From NCBI GenBank assembly GCA_000436735.1, contig FR887194.1:8172-15371 (forward strand): a stretch of 7,200 bases of DNA. Direction: 5' to 3'. This DNA comes from Firmicutes bacterium CAG:170 (GTDB lineage: Bacteria; Bacillota; Clostridia; Oscillospirales; Oscillospiraceae). This document shows positions 1-5,625 of this stretch, one piece after another. A program made the translations under genes and the position numbers. Each line of letters begins with the position of its first letter. Positions within the stretch are counted from its first letter, which is position 1. The notes under the pieces were generated by a model. The model was not told where the DNA came from. It saw only the letters and a list, made by a program, of their open reading frames with translations, and searched no databases.

Positions 1-771
1 ATCTCCAGCTCCGGCCATCTGGCGGTATTGCAGAGCTTTCTGGGGCTTGGCTCCGTGGAGGAGCATCTGTTTTTTGACGTGCTGCTCCATCTGGGCACGC
101 TGGGCGCGGTTTTCATTGCCTACTGGAAGGAGATCGCGGGGCTGACGTCGGAAGGGCTTGCGATGCTGCATCTGAAAAAGCTGCGGCGCGGACAGAAGCC
201 CGATCCGCTCAAGCGGCGGATGATCCTGTTCATCCTGCTGGCGACGCTGCCGCTGGTGCTGGCGGTGCTCGTGAAGGACGCGGTCGAATCCCTCTATACC
301 AATACGTTTTTCATCGGCTTTGCGCTTCTGGTGACCGGCGGGCTGCTATTTGCGGCGGACCGCATGGGCCACGGCAACAAGACCGAGAAGAACGCGACCA
401 TCACGGAGGTCATGCTGGTCGGTCTTTCACAGGCCGCGGCGACCGTTCCTGGCCTTTCACGCTCCGGTACGACCATCGCCGTCGGAATGCTCTGCGGCTT
501 TGAGCGTTCATTTGCCGTGAAGTTTTCCTTCCTGCTTTCGATCCCGGCTGTGCTGGGTGCGAATCTGCTGACGCTGATCGACGCGGTGCAGGCCGGTATC
601 GACGCTTCGATGCTGCCGGTCTATCTCGCAGGCGTCGCGGCGGCGTTCATTTCCGGCTTCCTGGCCATCAGCCTGCTGCGTATCCTTGTGCAGCGCAGCC
701 GCTTCGGCAGCTTTGCCTATTACTGCTGGGGCGCGGGTCTGGTGACGTTGATCCTTTCACTTGTGGCGTGA
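1..771 (+). CDS. uppP: Undecaprenyl-diphosphatase UppP (BacA family), 5' end missing
   Basis: Integral membrane phosphatase that converts undecaprenyl pyrophosphate to the monophosphate, recycling the lipid carrier for peptidoglycan; overexpression is known to give bacitracin resistance. The frame is open from the first base and begins ISSSGHL, the conserved first UppP motif (normally preceded by EFLP), so the true start lies upstream and roughly 20-25 residues are missing. The second signature, PGLSRSGTT, is at residues 150-158 of the 256 visible; its Arg and the Ser/Gly/Thr cluster form the phosphate site in this family. The HLGT segment near residue 30 and about seven hydrophobic helices also fit. 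A TTG at base 28 is an internal Leu, not the start. The stop (769-771) lies 9 bp before the likely ftsK ATG, implying co-transcription. Family assignment is secure. Confidence 0.96.
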   Translation: MSSSGHLAVLQSFLGLGSVEEHLFFDVLLHLGTLGAVFIAYWKEIAGLTSEGLAMLHLKKLRRGQKPDPLKRRMILFILLATLPLVLAVLVKDAVESLYTNTFFIGFALLVTGGLLFAADRMGHGNKTEKNATITEVMLVGLSQAAATVPGLSRSGTTIAVGMLCGFERSFAVKFSFLLSIPAVLGANLLTLIDAVQAGIDASMLPVYLAGVAAAFISGFLAISLLRILVQRSRFGSFAYYCWGAGLVTLILSLVA

Positions 772-774
772 GGT
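770..774 (+). promoter_or_regulatory. Ribosome binding site pointing to ATG 781 for ftsK
   Basis: GAGGT (770-774) overlaps the uppP stop codon and sits 6 nt before ATG 781, which is good spacing. The alternative in-frame TTG at 761 has no purine-rich site upstream, and neither does the in-frame GTG at 920 at usable distance. The site therefore supports 781 as the native start even though that frame is broken downstream. Confidence 0.6.
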
Positions 775-780
775 TGAGCT

Positions 781-3568
781 ATGGCGGAACAAAAACAAAA
801 GAAAAAATCGACGGCCGCGAAGAGCGCGGCGCGCGGCGGCTCCAAGAGCGAGCGCGGCGCGCGGCGGCTCAAAGAGCAGCGCGCGCGGTAAAGGCGGAAA
901 GAAAGCGGCCGCGCGTCCGGTGCGGCGTGAGATCGGCGCATTTGTGTGCCTGTTCCTCGGAATTTTTACGGTCCTGTGCTGCTTCCATGTAAACGCGGTG
1001 GTGCTGAATCTGATGGCATCCCTGTTCAAGGGGACGATCGGAGCGGGCTTCTACATATTGCCGTTTTCCTTCCTGCTGGGCTTCCTGATTTTGCTGCTGC
1101 ATGACGGACGGCCCGTTGCGCTGCGCGTGACGTGCGCGTTTCTGCTGGCGGCGACCATCGGCGCGCTGGCGCACGTTTTTTCCGGCGGCAGCGAGCTGGA
1201 ATGGTCGTGGGAGATGTTCGGCGAGCTGTGGGACGGCGGCATTTCCGGCGCGGGCGGCGGCATCCTCTCCGGATTCCTCGCGGAGCTGCTGTCTGCCGTT
1301 ATCAGCCGCATCGGCGCGGCGATCGTGCTGCTGGCGGCGCTGCTGCTGGAGCTGATTACCTGCCTGAACATGACCATCGGCGGTATCCTGACCGCCATCC
1401 GGGAGCGGCCAAGGGCGGAATATGCCGAGCCGCAGCGGGAGCATCCAGACCCGGCGCAGGTGATTGTCAATCATGTGGCGCAGAAGCAGATCGAGCGCAC
1501 GGAGCGCAAGCGCTCCCGCATGTCGGAATTTGATCTCCCGGTGGACGACCCGCCCATGCCGGTCGTGGAGCCGGAGGCCGGGAAGAAGGAAAAGAAGAAC
1601 GCGCCGGTTCGGCCGGACGTCTTTGTGGAAAACAGCCGCCGCAAGGCTGCGGAGGAAAAAGCAGCCGAGACGGCGGAGCATGGGCCGGACATTCTGGCCG
1701 AGCGTCCAAAGCCTGTGAAGGACTACAAAAAGCAGCTGGAGGCGCTGCGTCAGGAGGAGCTTGCAAAAGCGGAGCAAAGGCCGGAGGCCGCCGAGGCTCC
1801 GCAGGAGCTTCCGCACCAGTTCCCGCCGCTGATCCTTGAAAACCGGAGCGCCGACGGAGAAGAAACAGAGACTGCGGAAGCACCGGAGCCTGTGGAGGAG
1901 CCGCTTCCGGAGCCGGTCTGTATGCTGCCGGAGAAGGCGGCGCCGGTCATGCCGCTGCCGCCGATCACCGCGCCCGCGCCGGACGAGAAGCCTATTAAGA
2001 AGGAAGAGGTGCATCAGGAGGCAGCGAAGATCGCACAGGAGATCGTGACCGGCGAGCAGCTCATGATCTATCACTATCCTCCGGTCGAGCTTCTGCGCTC
2101 CGGTGACGGAAGCTCCGTGGACGGCACGGAGGAAATGCGCCAGAACGCCGACAGGCTGAGCGATACGCTCCAGTCGTTCGGGATCGAGGCGCATATCATC
2201 AACGTCACGCGCGGTCCGTCCGTCACGCGCTATGAGCTGGAGCTGAGCCGCGGCATCAAGCTGTCGAAGGTCACAAATCTGGCCGATGACATCGCGCTGT
2301 CGCTGGGCGCGTCGGGCGTGCGCATCGCGGCCATCCCGGACAAGATCTCCGTCGTCGGCATCGAGGTGCCGAACCGCATCGTCTCCGTCGTGCTGGCGCG
2401 TGACGTTATCGATTCGCCGGAATTCCGCAAGAGCAAGTCGCGCATCTCCTTTGCCGTCGGCAAGGACATCGGCGGCAACCGCATCATCGGCGACATTGCG
2501 AAGCTGCCGCATATGCTCATCGCCGGTACGACCGGCTCCGGTAAATCGGTGTGCATGAACTCGCTCATCATTTCGCTGCTTTACAAGGCGAAGCCGGACG
2601 AGGTCAAGCTCATCATGGTCGATCCGAAGATGGTCGAGCTTGGCGTTTACAACGGCGTGCCGCACCTGCTGATCCCGGTCGTGACCGACCCGAAGAAGGC
2701 GGCGGGCGCACTGCAATGGGCGGTGACGGAAATGATGCGCCGCTACCGCATGATGGCGGACGCAGGCGTGCGCGACCTCGAATCCTACAACAAGATCGCG
2801 GAAGCGACGGAGGAGCAGGAGAAAATGCCGCAGATCATCGTGGTGATCGACGAGCTGGCCGACCTTATGCTGGTCGCCGCAAAGGAGGTCGAGGAATCGA
2901 TCTGCCGCGTGGCGCAGATGGGCCGTGCCGCCGGTATGCATCTTGTCATTGCCACCCAGCGTCCGTCGGCGGATGTCATTACGGGCCTGATGAAGGCCAA
3001 TATCCCGTCGAGAATTGCGTTTGCCGTCGCCTCCGCGATGGAATCGCGCATCATTCTCGACACCGCTGGCGCGGAAAAGCTGGTCGGTAAAGGCGATATG
3101 CTCTATGCGCCGCTCGGTCAGGGCAAGCCCAAGCGCGTGCAGGGCTGCTTCATCACGGACGCCGAGGTGCAGAGCGTGGTGGATTACATCAAAAAGAACG
3201 ATTCGGCGCAGTACTCCGCCGAAATTCAGGAGGACATCGAGCGCCGCGCCGTACAGGGCGGTAAGGGCAGTCCGGCCGCCGCTTCTGCGGCGATGGACGA
3301 GCCGGAGGCGGACGCGGGCGATGAAATGATGCCCGCCGCGGTCGAGGTCCTGCTGGAGACCGGACAGGCGTCCGTGTCGATGCTCCAGCGGAGGCTCAAG
3401 CTCGGCTACGCCCGCGCGGCCAGGATCATGGACGAGCTGGAGGAAAAGGGGATTGTCGGCCCGTTCGAAGGCTCGAAGCCGCGCCAGATGCTGATCACCC
3501 GTGAGCAGTGGCAGGCCATGAAGGACGGAACGCCGCTCAACCCGCCGGTGGAAGAGGAAATCCCATAA
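781..3568 (+). CDS. ftsK: DNA translocase FtsK/SpoIIIE family, with frame shift in N-terminal leader
   Basis: Membrane-anchored hexameric motor that pumps double-stranded DNA during division or sporulation. Numbering from TTG 761, whose frame is open to the stop (935 codons): basic N-terminus; four or five membrane helices between about 58 and 200; a Pro/Glu/Ala-rich linker to about 440; the alpha domain about 458-545; Walker A GTTGSGKS at 589-596 (Lys595); Walker B VVIDELAD with Asp697-Glu698; the conserved RPSADVITGLMKANIPSR stretch; and a C-terminal winged-helix gamma domain at about 860-915, which reads DNA polarity sequences. Motor and gamma domains look complete. The start is the problem. 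ATG 781 has the good ribosome binding site and encodes MAEQKQKKKSTAAKSAARGG, a typical leader, but it stops at 888-890 because of a 28-bp tandem duplication. Removing one copy joins it in frame and gives 919 residues. As written, translation would need TTG 761, GTG 920 or frameshifting. Function is certain; start and N-terminal integrity are not. Confidence 0.93.
822..877 (+). repeat. 28-bp tandem duplication in the ftsK leader
   Basis: Bases 822-849 and 850-877 are head-to-tail copies identical at 27 of 28 positions; the only difference is C843 versus A871. The unit is extremely GC-rich (core GCGCGGCGCGCGGCGG). Because 28 is not a multiple of three, it shifts the ATG-781 frame into the ftsK frame only if one copy is removed. 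The single mismatch is synonymous (TCC/TCA, Ser) when each copy is read in its matching frame. Confidence 0.95.
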
Positions 3569-3581
3569 TTGGCTTCAGCCC

Positions 3582-3618
3582 CTTTTTCTTTGCGCGGCAA
3601 AGAAAAAGCCGCTGGCGG
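3582..3618. repeat. Hairpin element A: perfect 12-bp stem plus GCCGCTGGCGG tail
   Basis: CTTTTTCTTTGC (3582-3593) pairs perfectly with GCAAAGAAAAAG (3597-3608) across a 3-nt loop GCG, 14 bp after the ftsK stop. It has no T-run on its 3' side, so it is not a classical terminator for ftsK, though it could protect the mRNA end. It is followed by GCCGCTGGCGG (3608-3618). The same design (T-rich arm, A-rich arm, GCCGC-GG-GG tail) recurs at 4595-4639, suggesting a dispersed intergenic repeat family. Confidence 0.7.
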
Positions 3619-3619
3619 T

Positions 3620-3661
3620 AAAAAGAAAACGGCAAAGGGGGATTTCGATTTCCCCCTTTGC
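3620..3661 (-). terminator. Intrinsic terminator of the minus-strand Cys-rich gene
   Basis: Bases 3632-3642 and 3651-3661 form a perfect 11-bp stem (GCAAAGGGGGA with TCCCCCTTTGC) and an 8-nt loop. Read on the minus strand, the stem is followed by CGTTTTCTTTTTA, a good T-tract. It lies about 130 bp downstream of the stop of the minus-strand gene and would also prevent antisense transcription into ftsK. On the plus strand the same stem has no T-tract. Confidence 0.6.
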
Positions 3662-3737
3662 AACCCCCTTCCAACGACCAAGCCGGGGCCCTTTGCAATC
3701 CCCTTAAAACGACCAAGAAGGGGGCTGCGGGCCCCTT
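3654..3737. repeat. Degenerate direct repeat and G/C hairpin in the ftsK 3' intergenic region
   Basis: A 29-nt unit at 3654-3682 recurs at 3689-3717 with 26 of 29 identities (differences are C to T and CC to AA in the middle); both end in ACGACCAAG. They are followed by a G-run/C-run hairpin at about 3718-3737 (AAGGGGGC, loop TGCGG, GCCCCTT, one bulged G). The frame across 3569-3943 is open but has no ribosome binding site, consists mostly of these repeats and runs antisense into the Cys-rich gene, so it is not annotated as a gene. Nothing recognisable is seen from 3738 to 3787. Confidence 0.6.
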
Positions 3738-3787
3738 CCTTGGATTTTCCCCGGGGCTTGGCTTGTGCCGAGATTCTTTCAGATTGT

Positions 3788-4087
3788 CTAAACGCGATAC
3801 CGATGCGTATTGGACAGACCGGCGAGATAGTCGAAATACTCTGCGTTTGTTTTAACTTCCGTACATTGCTGCGCTTTAGTTTTCAAATGCAAAAATCCAG
3901 AGAACGCATCAGCGATTCTCTGGATTTTTTCGGGAGCACATGATACAGCGGGTATTTCAGTGAAGCGTTCCAACAAGTGGTCGCATTCGTCGCAGCACCA
4001 TTCGCCCTCTCCGCGTGCAAGACAGTGTATGCGGACTTCACAGCATTTACAGATTGAAGGAAGCGGAACACGTTCTATATATTCCAT
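3788..4087 (-). CDS. Small Cys-rich, zinc-ribbon-like protein of unknown function
   Basis: Function not recognised. The product is 99 residues from ATG at 4087, preceded by AAAGGTGG at 4103-4096. A GTG 12 bp upstream (4099) is in frame but overlaps that ribosome binding site. Two CxxC pairs, Cys13-Cys16 and Cys32-Cys35, sit 15 residues apart, with extra Cys at 15, 22 and 31 and His21 and His37 between or beside them; this is the layout of a zinc ribbon or treble clef. The second half (about 50-99) is charged, probably helical, and has Cys50 and Cys75. No signal peptide or membrane helix is visible, so it is probably cytoplasmic. It is divergent from the XRE regulator at 4191, convergent with ftsK, and visibly less GC-rich than both flanks. 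A perfect terminator-like inverted repeat lies inside its coding sequence at codons about 53-66, which may mean attenuation or that the reading frame is not functional. Likely controlled by the neighbouring regulator. Confidence 0.6.
   Translation of the reverse strand: MEYIERVPLPSICKCCEVRIHCLARGEGEWCCDECDHLLERFTEIPAVSCAPEKIQRIADAFSGFLHLKTKAQQCTEVKTNAEYFDYLAGLSNTHRYRV
3891..3930. terminator. Bidirectional terminator-like hairpin inside the Cys-rich gene
   Basis: AAAAATCCAGAGAA (3891-3904) is perfectly complementary to TTCTCTGGATTTTT (3916-3929), a 14-bp stem. The 11-nt loop can add CGC/GCG pairs (3905-3907 with 3912-3914). The plus strand continues with T3930 to give a six-T tract before CGGG; the minus strand ends in TTTTTGC. 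The shape is that of a classical bidirectional terminator. It would stop read-through from ftsK, yet on the minus strand it lies within an open reading frame. Confidence 0.6.
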
Positions 4088-4111
4088 GCAGCATACCACC
4101 TTTCAATGTGT

Positions 4112-4140
4112 AGTATATAACATTTCTATAGTATACGCAA
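4112..4140 (-). promoter_or_regulatory. Sigma-A-type promoter of the Cys-rich gene
   Basis: On the minus strand TTGCGT (4140-4135) and TATACT (4117-4112) are separated by exactly 17 nt. The predicted transcription start near 4105 leaves only about 18 nt before ATG 4087, just enough to include the ribosome binding site. The -35 box lies within the 20-bp palindrome, so a bound regulator should block it. Confidence 0.5.
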
Positions 4141-4152
4141 TTGCGTATACGC
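4131..4152. promoter_or_regulatory. 20-bp palindromic operator between the divergent genes
   Basis: GTATACGCAATTGCGTATAC (4131-4150) is a perfect palindrome. The half-site GTATACGC occurs at 4131-4138, inverted at 4143-4150, and again directly at 4145-4152. It lies 40 bp before the XRE start and covers the -35 box of the divergent gene, the expected place for an autoregulatory operator. Binding by the adjacent XRE protein is inferred, not shown. No convincing plus-strand promoter was found; TACAAT at 4170-4175 has no matching -35 and is too close to the start codon. Confidence 0.6.
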
Positions 4153-4190
4153 ATGCGCGATTGCATTCCTACAATAGCCACGAGGTGGTT

Positions 4191-4436
4191 ATGATGGGCG
4201 TTAAGGATGCGGTTGTGCGTCGGTTTCAGGGGATCTGCAAGGAAAGAAACATGCATTTGAATGAGCTTGCGACATGCTCCGGCTTGACACCGTCCACGGT
4301 ATATAGTATGGTGGATGCGCGCAGAAGGGAAATATCGATCACAACGATCAAAAAGCTCTGCGACGGCCTGAATATGTCGCTTGGTGAGTTTTTCTCCTCG
4401 CCGGAATTCGACGAGCTGGAACAGGAGATCTGCTGA
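4191..4436 (+). CDS. Small XRE/Cro-C1-type helix-turn-helix transcriptional regulator
   Basis: DNA-binding regulator of 81 residues, essentially a single HTH domain. The bipartite HTH is clear: LNELATCSGLTPSTVYSMV at residues 23-41, with the turn around Ser30-Gly31 and the recognition helix starting at Thr33; then the typical third-helix segment ITTIKKLCDGLNMSLGEFF at 50-68. No sensor or dimerisation domain follows; the tail is acidic (PEFDELEQEIC). The start is ATG 4191, or ATG 4194 immediately after, behind GAGGTGG (4182-4188). The frame stays open upstream to 3960, but that extension runs through the palindrome and antisense to the Cys-rich gene, so it is rejected. Single-domain XRE proteins of this size commonly repress their own and a neighbouring promoter; the palindrome just upstream fits. 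Its regulon beyond the divergent gene is unknown. No plus-strand terminator is evident immediately downstream. Confidence 0.88.
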   Translation: MMGVKDAVVRRFQGICKERNMHLNELATCSGLTPSTVYSMVDARRREISITTIKKLCDGLNMSLGEFFSSPEFDELEQEIC

Positions 4437-4594
4437 GCAGAAATATTTACCGTACTGCAATTCACGAATGCAGAAATTGTCCTGCCCGCCCGTAGGGCGT
4501 TCGGACTACGGTAACGGAACGACAAAACGCACGGTGTAACAAATTGATTTATCAGGCACGTAAGCGCTATTTCGCATCCCTGCGCCTCTTTTTT
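4437..4594. other. Gene-free region with a possible folded RNA element (4447-4514)
   Basis: No reading frame with a ribosome binding site is present. TTACCGTA (4447-4454) can pair with TACGGTAA (4507-4514) as an 8-bp closing stem. It encloses a CTGCA/TGCAG hairpin (4455-4473) and a CGCCC/GGGCG hairpin (4487-4499), a three-way-junction layout. CTACGG (4506-4511) can instead pair with CCGTAG (4490-4495), which excludes the first fold. This may be a structured 3' UTR or small RNA, or chance; no known RNA family was recognised. From 4515 to 4594 nothing further is seen. Confidence 0.25.
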
Positions 4595-4639
4595 GCATAC
4601 TTTTTTCTGGCAAGACAGAAAAAAGTATGCCGCCGGAGG
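4595..4639. repeat. Hairpin element B: perfect 15-bp stem plus GCCGCCGGAGG tail
   Basis: GCATACTTTTTTCTG (4595-4609) pairs perfectly with CAGAAAAAAGTATGC (4616-4630) across a 6-nt loop. The tail GCCGCCGGAGG (4629-4639) matches the tail of the hairpin at 3582-3618 in 9 of 11 bases. There is no T-run after the stem, so it is not a standard terminator in the plus direction. Its form and repetition suggest a dispersed intergenic palindrome. Confidence 0.65.
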
Positions 4640-4818
4640 CACAATTGCGGCAGCACCGCAAAGACAGTACCTTCGGTGAATCCGAAGAAACGTGAGTTTT
4701 TCAAAAAGGATAAACCCCGGTTTCGCCGGTGTTTATAAATAGGACGCAGGGGCGTTTCCCCTGCAAATATGGCATTGCATCCGGACGCAGGTGCCGGAGC
4801 GACAGCTGGAGGTATTTT
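4640..4818 (+). promoter_or_regulatory. Upstream region and leader of the ECF S-component gene
   Basis: This segment holds a series of stem-loops: CTTCGG/CCGAAG (4671-4687); ATAAACCCCGG with CCGGTGTTTAT (4710-4736, one mismatch, 5-nt loop); GCAGGGG/CCCCTGC (4746-4764); and TCCGG/CCGGA (4780-4798). GGACGCAGG occurs at 4742-4750 and again at 4783-4791. The ribosome binding site GGAGG (4808-4812) is 6 nt before ATG 4819. No confident -35/-10 pair is visible; TATAAA (4734-4739) lacks a -35. The folded leader could be regulatory, but I could not match it to the THF, TPP, FMN, preQ1 or cobalamin riboswitch consensus. Confidence 0.35.
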
Positions 4819-5418
4819 ATGCGTACAAATGAAAACAAAAATCATGCAGCCGTAGTCAGAATGGTTTCGCTGGCACTGCTGGCGGCGCTGGTCATCGTCT
4901 TGCAGACCGTGGCGAGCAACATCAAGGTCGGCCCGATCCCGATCACGCTGACGCTGGTGCCCATCGTGATCGGCGCTGTGCTCTACGGGCCGGGTGCGGG
5001 CGCACTGCTGGGGGCAATCTTCGGGCTTGTCACGGCGGTCGCCGGCCTGACGGGCTACGACGCCGGTACACAGGCGCTGATCCAGGCAAGCCCGATATGG
5101 ACGATCCTGACCTGCTTCGTCAAGGCGACGGCTGCCGGATGGGTGGCCGGGCTGGTCTACCGCGCGCTGCGGAAGAAGCAGACGCTTGGCTGCGTTCTGG
5201 CCGCGATGAGCGCTCCGGTCGTAAACACCGGCATTTTCCTGCTGGCGATGACGACGGTGCTGCGTTCCTCGCTTGAGGCGTGGGCCGGCGGTACGGACAT
5301 GGTATACTATGTGTTTGTTGTGCTGACGGGCGTCAATTTCCTTGTGGAGTTCGGCGTCAACGCCGTTTTGAGCGCCGCCATCGCGCGGATCGTCAAGGCG
5401 GTCGCAAAATCGGAATGA
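4819..5418 (+). CDS. ECF transporter S component (vitamin-type substrate binder, substrate unknown)
   Basis: Membrane substrate-capture subunit of an energy-coupling-factor importer; it must pair with the shared EcfA/EcfA'/EcfT module, which is not in this window, so it is a group II (solitary) S component. The 199-residue product has about six hydrophobic helices. A19xxxA23 in the first helix matches the AxxxA motif known to contact EcfT. The segment VGPIPITLTLVPIVIGAVLY (37-56), followed by GPGAGALLGAIFG, and the PVVNTG motif at 133-138 are typical of the broad ECF_trnsprt family (folate, pantothenate, pyridoxine-type S components). The substrate cannot be read from sequence. The start is ATG 4819 behind GGAGG; an earlier in-frame position at 4729 would place the leader hairpins in the protein and is rejected. 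Monocistronic: a terminator follows 8 bp after the stop. Confidence 0.85.
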   Translation: MRTNENKNHAAVVRMVSLALLAALVIVLQTVASNIKVGPIPITLTLVPIVIGAVLYGPGAGALLGAIFGLVTAVAGLTGYDAGTQALIQASPIWTILTCFVKATAAGWVAGLVYRALRKKQTLGCVLAAMSAPVVNTGIFLLAMTTVLRSSLEAWAGGTDMVYYVFVVLTGVNFLVEFGVNAVLSAAIARIVKAVAKSE

Positions 5419-5426
5419 CCCAAAGA

Positions 5427-5456
5427 CGGCTGGTGCATCTGCACCGGCCGCTTTTT
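5427..5456 (+). terminator. Intrinsic terminator after the ECF S component
   Basis: CGGCTGGTGC (5427-5436) pairs with GCACCGGCCG (5441-5450) over a tetraloop ATCT, 10 bp with one G-T pair, followed by C and TTTTT (5452-5456). It is a textbook rho-independent terminator 8 bp past the stop codon, separating this gene from the next operon. Confidence 0.92.
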
Positions 5457-5507
5457 GCATCTCCACAAAAAACAACGCAATCACGCATGAAAAATGGGGA
5501 ATTGACG

Positions 5508-5536
5508 TTGACATACCTTGGCGTATGCGGTACAAT
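5508..5536 (+). promoter_or_regulatory. Near-consensus sigma-A promoter of the dehydrogenase/E2 operon
   Basis: TTGACA (5508-5513), 17-nt spacer, TACAAT (5531-5536). The expected start near 5543 leaves a leader of about 83 nt with a small TCCGC/GCGGA hairpin (5588-5601) just before the ribosome binding site AAGGAAAG (5611-5618). The spacer contains CATAC-N6-GTATG (5512-5527), a possible repressor half-site pair, as expected for an inducible catabolic promoter that is otherwise near-constitutive. Confidence 0.85.
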
Positions 5537-5625
5537 AAGGTGAAATCCAAACAATACAACATAATCCCATTTTTGCAGAAATCATGCTCCGCGCAGGCGG
5601 AAGCGACAGAAAGGAAAGTCTGAAT

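Noticed and set aside
28..30. TTG start for uppP at base 28
   Set aside because: The frame is open to base 1 and encodes the conserved ISSSGHL motif upstream, so the gene is simply cut by the window edge.
869..2941. 690-codon open frame antisense to ftsK
   Set aside because: It is a mirror of the ftsK codon bias: Arg/His/Asp/Leu-rich low-complexity translation, no domain, and directly antisense to conserved motor motifs.
3569..3943. Open frame of 124 codons right after ftsK
   Set aside because: It has no independent start signal, is composed of inverted and direct repeats, and ends antisense inside the Cys-rich gene.
3960..4190. N-terminal extension of the XRE regulator
   Set aside because: The extension reads through the palindrome and antisense to the Cys-rich gene. 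ATG 4191 has its own ribosome binding site and gives a standard HTH domain length.
4047..4460. 137-codon minus-strand frame antisense to the XRE gene
   Set aside because: It lies opposite a clear HTH domain, reads through the palindrome and has no ribosome binding site or recognisable domain.
4742..4800. Tetrahydrofolate riboswitch upstream of the S component
   Set aside because: GCATTGCATCCGG resembles the 3' part of the class I consensus, but the 5' GGAG/GUAG strand, the loop motif and the closing CCGCTCC are missing.
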